64,000 nt of DNA, taken from positions 11,445 through 75,444 of the forward strand of contig CAZIUE010000018.1 in NCBI GenBank assembly GCA_964542535.1, in the 5' to 3' direction. A model generated the notes under the pieces. The model ran no database searches, was not told the origin of the DNA, and saw only the letters and a program-made list of their open reading frames with translations. The first letter of the stretch is position 1. The number at the start of each line of letters is the position of its first letter. This document shows positions 1 through 9,007 of this stretch, piece by piece. Made by a program: the position numbers and the translations under genes. This stretch comes from Pseudopelobacter sp964542535 (GTDB lineage: Bacteria > Desulfobacterota > Desulfuromonadia > Geobacterales > Pseudopelobacteraceae).

Positions 1-1095
1 TGGGGCGCGACGCGCTGGCTGTCAGCATCCTTTCGTTTTACCCTAATCAGTGCGACCTTTGTTTTAATATCATTAGCCGCATGGGCAACATGGGGGCCAC
101 ATGACGCAGCGACCCAGCAGTTGCTTTATTGGCTTCTGCCAGTAGTATCTGGGACAATGTTTATGGAGTTGGTCAGTGGAAAACTTCAACTTGAAGAGCG
201 CTACAATGTGTTGGCTTTGTGGCAGTTATTGCCCAATGCTACACGTCTCCTATTCATTATTTTAGTTGTTGCAGTGTCATCTCGAATTAACGTTGACCGC
301 ATCGCAGCCGCTTATGCGCTGGCTGCAACTATTGTGATTGTTTTAGGTTCTGCGCACTTACGCACCATGTTCCAAGGCCGTTTTAGTCTCAAGGGCCATA
401 ACAAACTGACGGTATATGATGCTTTAGTCATAAAACCTCGACCCATAACCATGTTCGACTTTGCTCGGGCTGCTTGGCCGTTTGGTTTTGCTGGCCTGTT
501 CTACCTTGTGTATTACCAAAGCGATATTATTTTACTCAAATACCTCTCGGGGAGTGATGCTGCCGGTATTTACAATGTGGCCTTTACCATTATGGGTGCA
601 GTTTATATTCTACCGAATGTAATTTATCAGAGATTTCTGCTCCCAAAATATCATCGATGGGCCAATCATGATCGTTCAAGATTTCTTCAGGTGTATCGAA
701 TTGGAAACGGCAGCATGCTTCTGATAGGGGGAGTGACCACGGGTGTAATGCTGCTTATTGTGCCGTTTTTAATTCCCACTCTTTTCGGTACTGCGTATAA
801 GTCTGCGATTGGTCTTTTGAGCATTCTTGCTTTCTGTGCACCTGTGCGTTTTCTTTCAACCAGTGTTGGCGCCACTTTAGTCACCCAAGAACACATGCGT
901 CGAAAAATATTTTATATGGGGTCAGTTGCTTTAGTTAACCTAGCTCTCAATCTTCTGCTAATACCATTATATGCAGCAATAGGTGCGGCTATTTCAACAT
1001 TGATTAGTGAAATTGCACTTTTGGCATTTTATCTAATAGCTGTCAGACGGCATGTCTTTGGTCCTGAAGCTTGGCGTGGATGGGCCGTAACCTAG
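1..1095 (+). CDS. Polysaccharide flippase (Wzx-like), 5' truncated by window
   Basis: The reading frame is open from base 1 to the stop at 1093-1095, so the gene begins before the window; 364 codons are visible. The protein is almost entirely hydrophobic, with many membrane segments broken by short basic loops. It has the look of the C-terminal three quarters of an MVF/Wzx oligosaccharide flippase, including a segment with YYQSDIILLKYLSG, a typical flippase helix-loop. Such proteins move undecaprenyl-linked repeat units across the inner membrane. The neighbours (pyruvyl transferase, glycosyltransferases, polymerase) support a Wzy-dependent pathway. The last 25 bases run past a TTG of the next ORF, but that gene probably starts at ATG 1107. 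Base composition is AT-rich compared with the rest of the window. The family call is fairly safe; the substrate is unknown. Confidence 0.82.
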   Translation, partial: WGATRWLSASFRFTLISATFVLISLAAWATWGPHDAATQQLLYWLLPVVSGTMFMELVSGKLQLEERYNVLALWQLLPNATRLLFIILVVAVSSRINVDRIAAAYALAATIVIVLGSAHLRTMFQGRFSLKGHNKLTVYDALVIKPRPITMFDFARAAWPFGFAGLFYLVYYQSDIILLKYLSGSDAAGIYNVAFTIMGAVYILPNVIYQRFLLPKYHRWANHDRSRFLQVYRIGNGSMLLIGGVTTGVMLLIVPFLIPTLFGTAYKSAIGLLSILAFCAPVRFLSTSVGATLVTQEHMRRKIFYMGSVALVNLALNLLLIPLYAAIGAAISTLISEIALLAFYLIAVRRHVFGPEAWRGWAVT

Positions 1096-1106
1096 TAGGA
1101 ATCAGG

Positions 1107-2507
1107 ATGTCTAAGTCAAGTCAGGTTGTAAATAATATTGTTGATCACGGAATTTGTTGTGGATGTGGCATTTGTGCCGGTGTTTGTCCATTTCATAATC
1201 TGAAAATGACGTGGTGCGACAATGGCGATATTGCACCAAGATTGTTAGGAGAGTGCCCCTCCAATTGCCACCTTTGTCTAAAAGTTTGCCCCTTTGGTCC
1301 GCAGGCCAAAAGCGAAGATCGCCTGGCCCAAATACGCTTTGGTTATTCTGTTGATATTGCACATGATGCATTGGTAGGTTTTTATTTGGAGTCCTTTGTT
1401 GGGTACTCTCTTGTAAGTGATCATCGTGTCAATGGCGCATCGGGGGGCATGACTACTTGGCTGATAGAAACATTGCTTGTCAGTGGGGTTATTGATGCTG
1501 TTGTTTGTGTCAGTGAAGGAGAAAGTAGCGAGGTGCTTTTTGAGTATAAGAAAATAGTTGAAGTTGAACGCCTGCGGGGTGCCGCTGGATCTCGCTATTA
1601 TCCAGTTAATATTGCTAAAGCGGTGTCAATGATAAATGATGAAAACCAAGAAGTACGTTACGCAGTAGTTGGTTTGCCCTGCGTTCTTAAGGGGTTGCAT
1701 TTGGCCATGGAGGCCATGCCCCGCTTAAGGCGCCGTATAGTGTATACCCTAGGGCTGACCTGTGGCCATATGCCTAACCGCTTTTATACAGAATACCTTG
1801 CCAGCCTGTCAGGGGTTTCTTCAAAACTGTTGGCTACAGCTCAGTATCGTCTCAAAAAAGATACCACACGTGCAGGCAACTTCATGTTTCGCGCTGTTGC
1901 AAGGAGCGGTTGTTCTGGTGCGACAATTCCGTTTTCCAGAATCAGCAATATCTGGTCTGATTGCTATTTTCAGGTTAATGCCTGCAACTATTGTGATGAT
2001 GTTTTTGCAGAGATTGCTGACATTACTTTCATGGATGCTTGGCTGCCTCAATATTCGCGTGATCCGCGAGGACATTCTATGGTTGTGGTTCGTCATCAGA
2101 ACCTGTTGCCTATATTGGACGAAGGTGTACGATCCGGCACCTGTCATTTGGAATCTATTCCGATTTCTAAAATTGTTGAGAGTCAACGTGGGGTTGTTGA
2201 AAAAAAGCGGCTATTACTAGGTGCCAGGCTTTTTGCTGCTACTTTAAAAGGGCAACACATTCCTATTAAACGTATTTCACCCGATAAAAACGCCTACAAA
2301 CAGCATCGCAAAAAGGTAGAAATGCAGCTTGCCATACAACAGGCTAGTAAAAATCTCTGGTTTAAATATGGTTCGAGATATCTTGTTTTTTTTAAGTTTT
2401 GTCTTTTATGCCTCAGCCTACCGCTTATGCTGCAGCGCATGTCTACCCGTGTGCTACGGTTATTAAGTAATCCATCATTGTTGTTACGGTCTATACGGGG
2501 GGCATAA
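1107..2507 (+). CDS. Coenzyme F420 hydrogenase/dehydrogenase beta-subunit-like iron-sulfur protein of polysaccharide cluster
   Basis: About 466 aa from ATG 1107, which has AGGA six bases upstream; a TTG at 1071 is a possible but poorer start. The N-terminus carries two cysteine clusters, CCGCGICAGVCP and CPSNCHLCLKVCPF, typical of 2[4Fe-4S] ferredoxin domains. Then follow regions like the FrhB/FdhB N- and C-terminal domains (GASGGMTTW, VVGLPCVLKGL, LGLTCGHMP, CNYCDDVFAEIADITFMDAW). Proteins of this type occur in polysaccharide clusters next to pyruvyl transferases, as here, where the next gene starts 2 bp downstream. A role in reducing a sugar or pyruvyl intermediate is inference. The exact reaction and electron donor cannot be read from the sequence. 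Confidence 0.8.
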   Translation: MSKSSQVVNNIVDHGICCGCGICAGVCPFHNLKMTWCDNGDIAPRLLGECPSNCHLCLKVCPFGPQAKSEDRLAQIRFGYSVDIAHDALVGFYLESFVGYSLVSDHRVNGASGGMTTWLIETLLVSGVIDAVVCVSEGESSEVLFEYKKIVEVERLRGAAGSRYYPVNIAKAVSMINDENQEVRYAVVGLPCVLKGLHLAMEAMPRLRRRIVYTLGLTCGHMPNRFYTEYLASLSGVSSKLLATAQYRLKKDTTRAGNFMFRAVARSGCSGATIPFSRISNIWSDCYFQVNACNYCDDVFAEIADITFMDAWLPQYSRDPRGHSMVVVRHQNLLPILDEGVRSGTCHLESIPISKIVESQRGVVEKKRLLLGARLFAATLKGQHIPIKRISPDKNAYKQHRKKVEMQLAIQQASKNLWFKYGSRYLVFFKFCLLCLSLPLMLQRMSTRVLRLLSNPSLLLRSIRGA

Positions 2508-2508
2508 A

Positions 2509-3717
2509 ATGAAGCGCTTTTATCTTTCAGGTCAACGCACATTTAGAAATCGGGGTTGCGAAGCCATCGTAAGAAGTACTGTGGGGTTACTTCGTGAACA
2601 GTTTGCTGATATTGAAGTGCTAGTGCCTTCGGATAACATCGAACGCGACAACATGCAATGGCCACAGGCTGTCGACAGTGGCGTGAAATTTGTTCAGGCC
2701 TATGTGCCTGCCCATGCTCGTTATTGGGTAAACCTTCAGAGGATGCCTATTCCCGCGATAAAGCGCGCTGAATGGCCCTTTCCAATGCCCACTTGGTTGA
2801 AGACTCAAATTGCTTCAGTTGATATGGTGTTGGCTGTAGGGGGGGACAATTACTCTTTGGATTACCGGATTCCATCACCTGTTATGGGGGTAGACAAGCT
2901 TGCTATGGACTTGGGAAGACCAGTGGTCCTCTGGGGTGCGTCAGTCGGTCCATTTGAACGCGAACCCTCATTTGTGCCGGCTATTATGAAGCACCTTGCA
3001 AGTATGAAGACAATTGCCGTACGAGAATCTCTTTCATATGCTTATCTGACGGAGACGCTGGGTCTGAGGAATGTAATCTTGATAGCAGATCCAGCTTTTA
3101 ACTTACAAAAAGAGAAGGTTGATTTAAATCCATTTTGGCCAGAGGCTGGAGCGAATGGTATCCTTGGCTTAAATGTAAGCCCATTGATAGAAAGATATAA
3201 AAAAGCTGGACAGTCGCTTGCAGATGAGACTTTTAAATTTATTCATCGAGTTGTTGTTGAAAAAGGGGTGGGTGTTTTACTGATTCCTCACGTTTCAGCT
3301 ATTGACGGTAAAGATAGCAAAAGTGACTACGGTTATATGAGCAGACTGATCTCCCGATGCTCTGATTTAGGGAATCGTATTCGAATTGTCCCTGACTGCT
3401 ACAATGCAGCTCAGCTAAAATACATAATTGGTAACCTTAGATATTTTATAGGAGCACGAACACATGCTACAATTGCCGCCATGTCCAGTGAAATACCAAC
3501 TGTTTCTATTGCATACAGTGTGAAGGCACAGGGAATTAATAGAGATTTGTTTGGCTGTGATGATATGGTTATACCCACGCCTGAGCTTTCCTCAAAATCA
3601 CTCATGAGTTACTTTGATTGGATGGTTAAACAGGAAGTCTCTATGAAGGGAAAGCTTAAAACGAGGGTTCAAGATATGCAGATTATGTCAGCTCAAGCTG
3701 TGAGTAAGTTGTTTTAA
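2509..3717 (+). CDS. Polysaccharide pyruvyl transferase family protein
   Basis: 402 aa with ATG at 2509, almost touching the previous stop, so the two genes are probably co-translated. The N-terminus (FRNRGCEAIVRS) resembles the nucleotide-sugar or PEP-binding glycine-rich start of PF04230 proteins. Later motifs fit the family: VGGDNYSLD, LWGASVGPFE, IPHVSA and FIGARTHATIAAMSSEIPTV, the last with the conserved R-x-H. The family (CsaB, WcaK, EpsO and relatives) transfers pyruvate from phosphoenolpyruvate as a ketal onto a sugar of a surface polysaccharide, adding negative charge. Paired with the F420-hydrogenase-beta-like gene upstream and a GT2 gene downstream, it probably decorates the polymer made by this cluster. 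The sugar acceptor is unknown. Confidence 0.82.
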   Translation: MKRFYLSGQRTFRNRGCEAIVRSTVGLLREQFADIEVLVPSDNIERDNMQWPQAVDSGVKFVQAYVPAHARYWVNLQRMPIPAIKRAEWPFPMPTWLKTQIASVDMVLAVGGDNYSLDYRIPSPVMGVDKLAMDLGRPVVLWGASVGPFEREPSFVPAIMKHLASMKTIAVRESLSYAYLTETLGLRNVILIADPAFNLQKEKVDLNPFWPEAGANGILGLNVSPLIERYKKAGQSLADETFKFIHRVVVEKGVGVLLIPHVSAIDGKDSKSDYGYMSRLISRCSDLGNRIRIVPDCYNAAQLKYIIGNLRYFIGARTHATIAAMSSEIPTVSIAYSVKAQGINRDLFGCDDMVIPTPELSSKSLMSYFDWMVKQEVSMKGKLKTRVQDMQIMSAQAVSKLF

Positions 3718-3732
3718 TGTAGGTAATTCAAA

Positions 3733-4563
3733 GTGATTAAGCTTCAATATAAATTAGCTCCAGTTAGTGTTGTTATCCCCTGCTTTCGTTGCGCTGAAAC
3801 AATTTTACGTGCCATCGAATCTGTTGCAAACCAGACTTTGTTGCCTTTTGAAGTAATCTTAGTCGATGATTGTAGTGAAGACGACACGCTTGAATTGTTG
3901 TATGCCATTGCAAAAAAATATTCAAATGGTTGGGTGAAAATTCTACGACTACCTTTAAATTCTGGCCCTTCCGCCGCTCGCAATAAGGGGTGGAATTACT
4001 CGACTCAGCCCTATATTGCTTTTTTAGATGCCGATGACAGTTGGCACCCCCTTAAACTAGAACTGCAGGTTACTGCGCTTTTGGCTGATCCATCGATCGC
4101 GCTGATTGCGCATCAAATGAATGTTCAGCATCCGAGTGCTCCTACTCCTGTAATTCGCGGAAAATTGCATTCACGATTTGTTGGGCCACGCACACTAATG
4201 TTTACCAATCCTTTTCCCACTCCATCTGTTATTCTACGTCGTGATCTTCCTTTCAGATTTGACGAAAATCGTCGTTATGTTGAGGATTATTTGTTATGGG
4301 CGCAAATTTTATTGTCCGGTCACCGGTGTATGAAGTTTAATCAGGTTCTAGCTTCGTGTCATAAACCAAGATTTGGTGCCGGCGGACTGTCGGCAGATAT
4401 GACAGCTATGCATGATGCTGCGATAGAAGTTGTTAAAGAATTACGTGATGCTGGACTATTTAGTCGTTGGGAAGCCTATGTTGTATTGGTGGTTCGTTGG
4501 GTTAAACATATTAGGCGGCATGTTGTTGTAAAGTGGCGCAATATTGGTTTGTCGTCAAAATGA
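3733..4563 (+). CDS. Glycosyltransferase family 2
   Basis: 276 aa starting at GTG 3733, 15 bp after the previous gene. The N-terminal GT-A fold is plain: PVSVVIPCFRCAETILRAI, then ILVDDCSEDDT, a nucleotide-binding region, SGPSAARNKGW, and the metal-binding FLDADDSW (D-x-D). ED within RYVEDYLLWAQ is the usual late acidic motif of GT2 enzymes. It should add one sugar from a nucleotide-sugar donor to the lipid-linked repeat unit at the cytoplasmic face of the membrane. The stop overlaps the next start (ATGA), so translation is coupled to the polymerase gene. Sugar specificity cannot be predicted. Confidence 0.88.
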   Translation: MIKLQYKLAPVSVVIPCFRCAETILRAIESVANQTLLPFEVILVDDCSEDDTLELLYAIAKKYSNGWVKILRLPLNSGPSAARNKGWNYSTQPYIAFLDADDSWHPLKLELQVTALLADPSIALIAHQMNVQHPSAPTPVIRGKLHSRFVGPRTLMFTNPFPTPSVILRRDLPFRFDENRRYVEDYLLWAQILLSGHRCMKFNQVLASCHKPRFGAGGLSADMTAMHDAAIEVVKELRDAGLFSRWEAYVVLVVRWVKHIRRHVVVKWRNIGLSSK

Positions 4564-5651
4564 AAAATATTAACATGACTAAACAAAACAATAGTGATGG
4601 TGTGTCTTCAGGATATGATTACAATAACTCGTTAATAGCTTTTGGTAAGTCTATTAATATTGCAAGTATTGCATTTATATCTGTTGCCTGCCTGTTTTGC
4701 TGCTCATTTGTAGCAATGAGATCATATAATATTGGCACTGACACGCAAGCATACGCAAATTTTTTTCTAGATATAGATAAATATGGATTTGCAGATACAA
4801 GGCTTGAGCCAGGATATGTCTTATTTGCACATATAGTATCATCTTTAGGTTTTAGTATTATTGGCATGCAAGCCATAACATTTCTACTGTTGATTATAAC
4901 GGTTATTTTCTCTGTACGAGAATACTGGAAGTACCTAGGTTCAATGGACAGTAACTTGATGTTTCTAGTTCTTTCGCTGAGCTTGTTTTTTGTTTCACCA
5001 ATGTTTGTAAATGCTTCTATTAATGCAATACGACAAGGGCTAGCTTCTCTGTTAATATTTACTGCTCTGTTGTCTTTTTATCGACACAGCTGGTTTAAAT
5101 ACCTAGTGTTTGCCATACTTTCTACTGGATTTCATTATTCGTCTGTTATTTATCTCGTTCTTGCCCCGATACTTTTCCTTGATCAACGAAAGATTCAGAT
5201 TATTGCAATATTGGCATTTGTTTTCTATTGCTCAGGTTTGTCTGAAGTAATTATTAAAACCTATTTTCAATTTATTTATGCTCAAGTCATGGATTATAAA
5301 TACGGCAGTGATTATAATGCTGGTGCTCGTATTGATTTTGCAATTTTTTCGGTCTTTTGGTATGTGGTCCCGTACATTGTAACACCACTTATTCGCAAAG
5401 GCGCCCGTGATAAAATAATGGCAACCAGTTCAGTATACTTGGTTATGTTGCTGCCATTTTTCATGATTGGGTTTGGTAATTATTCCAACCGCCTACTTGT
5501 TCCTGCATGGCTTTCTACTTCTCTCCTTGTGGCCGCTCTTATTTACAACTGTCGTATTATACTATTTCGCCATCCTGTTTACATGTGGATGGGGTTATGT
5601 GTGTCTATTATTGTATTTTATTATCTTATGAGCAATGAGTTGATTATATAA
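4560..5651 (+). CDS. EpsG-like O-antigen/EPS polymerase
   Basis: 363 aa from ATG 4560, which shares the ATGA overlap with the GT2 stop; a GTG at 4533 would add nine residues but has no clear ribosome site. The protein is very hydrophobic, with about ten predicted membrane helices. It has the EpsG-family signature of an N-terminal NIGTDTQAY and LEPGYVLF separated by a hydrophobic stretch, then NAIRQGLASLL and SGFHYSS-like (TGFHYSSVIYL) motifs. EpsG/Wzy proteins polymerise undecaprenyl-linked repeat units on the periplasmic side. Position beside Wzx and GT genes agrees. Strongly AT-rich, like the rest of the cluster. Confidence 0.82.
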   Translation: MKNINMTKQNNSDGVSSGYDYNNSLIAFGKSINIASIAFISVACLFCCSFVAMRSYNIGTDTQAYANFFLDIDKYGFADTRLEPGYVLFAHIVSSLGFSIIGMQAITFLLLIITVIFSVREYWKYLGSMDSNLMFLVLSLSLFFVSPMFVNASINAIRQGLASLLIFTALLSFYRHSWFKYLVFAILSTGFHYSSVIYLVLAPILFLDQRKIQIIAILAFVFYCSGLSEVIIKTYFQFIYAQVMDYKYGSDYNAGARIDFAIFSVFWYVVPYIVTPLIRKGARDKIMATSSVYLVMLLPFFMIGFGNYSNRLLVPAWLSTSLLVAALIYNCRIILFRHPVYMWMGLCVSIIVFYYLMSNELII

Positions 5652-5761
5652 AAACATATTGTGTGTTTATTGAGAAGTAGCACTAATTCACAGTCATGCT
5701 TTAGTTGTTTGCATAAAACAATAATAGGTATAGTACTTAATTCTTATAAAGTGAGTAAAAT

Positions 5762-6898
5762 ATCTTAGCTAAACGTCATAAAATTGCTATCGTAGCCAAC
5801 ACAAGTTGGTATCTATTTAACTTCCGCCTCAACCTATTGCAGGAACTTTGTGGCAGTGGCTACAGTGTGATTGCAATTGCCCCAAAAGATGACTACTCTC
5901 AGCGGCTTGATGATGAAGGCATAGCGCATTATCATATTCCACTTGATGGTGCAAGTACCAATCCGATACGGGAACTTTTCAGTATTCTTGCACTGAGACG
6001 GATCTTGAATGAGCAACAAGTCGATGTTGTTCTAAGTTACACCCCAAAGGGAAATATCTATTCCGGTTTTGGGGTCATGGGTCGTCGTACTCAACTGGTC
6101 GCAAACGTCTCCGGCCTTGGACGCGTCTTTGTCAGGCACACTTGGCTTACGGAGTTGGCCCGTACGCTTTACCGTCTCGCTTTCGAGCATGCCGCTTGGG
6201 TGTTTTTTCAAAATGAGGAGGATAAAAAAAAATTTACTGAAGCTGGATTGGTGAGCATTTATAAAACCGAGAGAATTCCCGGGTCTGGAGTTGACCTTTC
6301 ACGCTTTATTCCCACGGATATCAGGCGGACGGCAGATGATGAACCACTTACATTTATTTTGATAGCGCGGCTTTTGTGGGACAAGGGGGTGGGAGAATAC
6401 GTCGAGGCTGCACGCCTCATTCGTGCTAGTTATCCCGCTACACGCTTTCAGTTACTAGGCTTTCTTGATGTAGCTAACCCGTCTGCAGTCCCCAAACAAA
6501 CTCTCAATTCGTGGGTCGAGGAGGGTGTTGTGGAGTATCTTGGTACTACCGACGATGTTCGCCCTTGTCTTAGCAAAGCAGATTGTTTTGTTCTTCCTTC
6601 ATTTTATCGTGAGGGAGTGCCACGCTCCTTGCTTGAAGCTGCTGCTATGGCCAAGCCAATTATCACCACTAATTCTACGGGTTGTCGCGACGCTGTTGAT
6701 GACGGGGTAACCGGTTTTATCTGTCAGCCGCGCGATGTACTTGATTTAGCAGAAAAAATGATGAAATTCTTGGGTTTGACAACATCCGAACGTTTAACGA
6801 TGGGTGCGCGTGGACGAGATAAAATGATACGTGAGTTTGATGAGCGGATTGTTATTAATCGGTATCTTGATGTGATTAGTGAGCTAATTCTCTCCTGA
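5762..6898 (+). CDS. Glycosyltransferase family 4, start codon non-canonical or mutated
   Basis: The C-terminal half is a clear GT-B family 4 enzyme: LIARLLWDKGVGEYVEAA, then LGTTDDV, and FVLPSFYREGVPRSLLEAAAMAKPIITT, containing the E-x7-E motif. The first ATG/GTG/TTG in frame is TTG 5837, but the conserved N-terminal strand (KIAIVANTSWYLFNFRLNLL) is encoded in frame upstream of it, back to the stop at 5756-5758. The only start-like codons there are ATC 5762 and ATT 5783. The coordinates given assume ATC 5762 or a sequencing or mutational change from ATG (378 aa). A GTG at 5751 could also start it if there were a one-base frameshift. Sugar specificity is unknown. Confidence 0.78.
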   Translation: MLAKRHKIAIVANTSWYLFNFRLNLLQELCGSGYSVIAIAPKDDYSQRLDDEGIAHYHIPLDGASTNPIRELFSILALRRILNEQQVDVVLSYTPKGNIYSGFGVMGRRTQLVANVSGLGRVFVRHTWLTELARTLYRLAFEHAAWVFFQNEEDKKKFTEAGLVSIYKTERIPGSGVDLSRFIPTDIRRTADDEPLTFILIARLLWDKGVGEYVEAARLIRASYPATRFQLLGFLDVANPSAVPKQTLNSWVEEGVVEYLGTTDDVRPCLSKADCFVLPSFYREGVPRSLLEAAAMAKPIITTNSTGCRDAVDDGVTGFICQPRDVLDLAEKMMKFLGLTTSERLTMGARGRDKMIREFDERIVINRYLDVISELILS

Positions 6899-6946
6899 GA
6901 GCATCAATATTAGGTACTTTAACCCGCTTCCAAGGTGACTGTTTCG

Positions 6947-8446
6947 ATGTCGCATTATATAAGGGATTTTATTCTTAGTTATTTATTTTCATTGGCCTTT
7001 TTTTTTATTTTGGTTGGCGATGTCACTGCAGCTATTTTACTTGTGTCACCAAATGGGTCTTATGTCGTTGAACCCACTCTGGAACATGCAAGGACATCTG
7101 CAAACTGTGCTGGGAGGACCGTTGTGGTGACATCTGCGCTTAGTCCGGCACAGAGTAATATCCTTTCAGCATGGCCCAGTGATAGAGCATTGAAGATTGA
7201 AAGGGGGGGGAGTATTGCAAACTCTACAGTGTTCGACCTAACTGGGGTAGAATTCTCCGCTGGATTGTATCAGGTGTTTGCGGGGTGTGGGGTGGTGAAA
7301 GGGCTAAAATATGCCTACTCAGATTGGTTTGGGATTGTGGGGACAGGAGATGAATCTTTAAAAGTACAGGCATTTTTAACCGCTGCTTCTGGAGGAAGTG
7401 CTGTTTTTACATCTCCTCAAATTACTGCGGCTAAAGTGAAAATACCGTCTAATATTAATATATATGGCTGGAATACTACAATAATATTGCCTGCCGCACA
7501 ACCATCGCTTACTCCAGTACTCTCCTTTAGAGGATCTAAAAATGTCAACATTTGGGGATTGGCAGTAGATGGCAATAAACATAATCAAAGCGGATCTGCT
7601 GGAGAGCAAGATGGAGGTATGCACGGAATAAGTATTTATGGTGGTAGTAATATAAACTTGTTTTATACGTCAACTAATAACTGCTTTACGGACGGTATTT
7701 ATTTGAAAAGTAGTATAGGTGATGTAGGGTCTGGTGGGGATCCTCCTGCCGACATCACAATTATTGGGCATACATCCAGTGGGAATGGCAGGCAAGGTAT
7801 GTCGATAATTTCTGCTGTGAGATTGATAGTGATAGATAGTAAATTTGTCAATACAATTGGTCTGTCACCTGAGGGGGGGGTGGATATTGAACCGAACCAG
7901 TCTACGGACAGTCTATCAGACATAAAATTTATACGCACCACTATTACAGGTAACAACGGGCGGGGCTTTGTTGCAGACCTCAAAGGTGTCGTAAGTAATC
8001 TCCTTATAGACGATATGGTGCTGAAAGGCAATCTGGGGAACTCATCTTTATCTATAACAGGCGAATCGGGGACAAAATTGAAAAATAGCAGGCTTAAGAA
8101 TATTGTCGCAGATGGCAAGATTTGCATTCAAGCCCGTGCTAATAATGCTGTGAGCTATTTGAACATATATCTTGAAAATGTAATAGCGTCACAACTGCTT
8201 TTGAGAGATCATGCAACTGATTCGGATCAGATCAAAATTAGTAATATAAAATTACTAGCATTAGGAACGACGCCCGCTCTGGATATCGATAGAATACCCG
8301 CAGGTGTGGATATCGATGGTTTAATCGTGTCGAGAGGACTAGGGGCATTTCGGATAGGAACGAGCGTTGGGATATCTGTCATCAAAGGGACGTCAGCGCA
8401 GTTAGGTGTGAACTTTAAGTATATGAACATGAAGAAAAGTCACTAG
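6947..8446 (+). CDS. Secreted right-handed parallel beta-helix protein
   Basis: 499 aa from ATG 6947, with AAGG eleven bases upstream; GTG 6935 is an alternative. The N-terminus has a signal peptide (a long hydrophobic run LSYLFSLAFFFILVGDVTAA). The body has the repeated short strands and asparagine- or glycine-turns of pectate-lyase-like beta-helices, for example KNVNIWGLAVDGN, GISIYGGSNINLF and DGIYLKSS. Such proteins in polysaccharide clusters are often lyases, epimerases or polymer-binding surface proteins. No catalytic signature was identified, so an enzymatic role is only possible. It is the last intact gene of the AT-rich polysaccharide cluster. Confidence 0.7.
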   Translation: MSHYIRDFILSYLFSLAFFFILVGDVTAAILLVSPNGSYVVEPTLEHARTSANCAGRTVVVTSALSPAQSNILSAWPSDRALKIERGGSIANSTVFDLTGVEFSAGLYQVFAGCGVVKGLKYAYSDWFGIVGTGDESLKVQAFLTAASGGSAVFTSPQITAAKVKIPSNINIYGWNTTIILPAAQPSLTPVLSFRGSKNVNIWGLAVDGNKHNQSGSAGEQDGGMHGISIYGGSNINLFYTSTNNCFTDGIYLKSSIGDVGSGGDPPADITIIGHTSSGNGRQGMSIISAVRLIVIDSKFVNTIGLSPEGGVDIEPNQSTDSLSDIKFIRTTITGNNGRGFVADLKGVVSNLLIDDMVLKGNLGNSSLSITGESGTKLKNSRLKNIVADGKICIQARANNAVSYLNIYLENVIASQLLLRDHATDSDQIKISNIKLLALGTTPALDIDRIPAGVDIDGLIVSRGLGAFRIGTSVGISVIKGTSAQLGVNFKYMNMKKSH

Positions 8447-8533
8447 TTGTGCAGAGATGGTAATCGCCTGACAGGCTCCTCGCTGTTTCACGTGGGTAGC
8501 GCAAAATCAAGCTTACCAGCTATGAGGTAAGCC

Positions 8534-8874
8534 ATGTTGATCAGGTTCTTCGTTGACCGATTCTTGGACGACTGGTGTCGTCGCACGATGAACTCTCGTC
8601 TGGTGGCGATGAAGAAAGTAGCCAAGATGCTGCGCATTCACCGTCAGCTTCTTCTTGACTGGTTTCTCGCCAAGGAGACTAGGTTGCTCTGGGCGCCGTG
8701 GAGGGTTTCAACAACAAGGCGAAAGTGACTTCACGAAAAGCGTACGGATTCAAGAACTTCGAAGTGCTTAAAATCGCTTTGTATCATGCACTTGGGAGTC
8801 TTTCGGAATCGGAAGGTGAGGTGGTCGGGGAACCCATGAAATCTGCTGAAGAACCAATAATAGACCAACATTAA
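8534..8874 (+). pseudogene. ISL3-family transposase, C-terminal remnant with frameshift
   Basis: Two adjacent frames encode consecutive parts of the C-terminal end of an ISL3 (DDE_Tnp_ISL3) transposase. The first, from 8534, reads RFLDDWCRRTMNSRL, VAMKKVAKMLRIHRQLLLDWF. From about 8692 the homology continues one frame over with AVEGFNNKAKVTSRKAYGF and LKIALYHALGSL, ending at TAA 8872-8874. These are the family's usual late motifs, including the glutamate of the DDE triad in VEGFNNKAK. The N-terminal two thirds and both IS ends are missing, so the element is dead. It lies at the edge between the AT-rich polysaccharide cluster and normal-composition DNA. Confidence 0.82.
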
Positions 8875-9007
8875 CTTTTCGATTTTCCCACTCAAGGTTT
8901 AAATTCTTTTCAATTTTTAAGTCAATACAAATAAAAAATATTATAATTTGCGTTTACTTTATGAGTTTTTTGCAGTATGTTTCTGTAAATGATTTGCCGG
9001 AGCTGCT
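8875..9007. other. AT-rich spacer upstream of sugar transferase gene
   Basis: This 133-bp stretch is very AT-rich, with a run of A and T around 8926-8945, and probably carries the promoter of the sugar transferase gene. No single -35/-10 pair stands out. GGAG at 9000 serves as ribosome site for GTG 9008. Confidence 0.35.
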
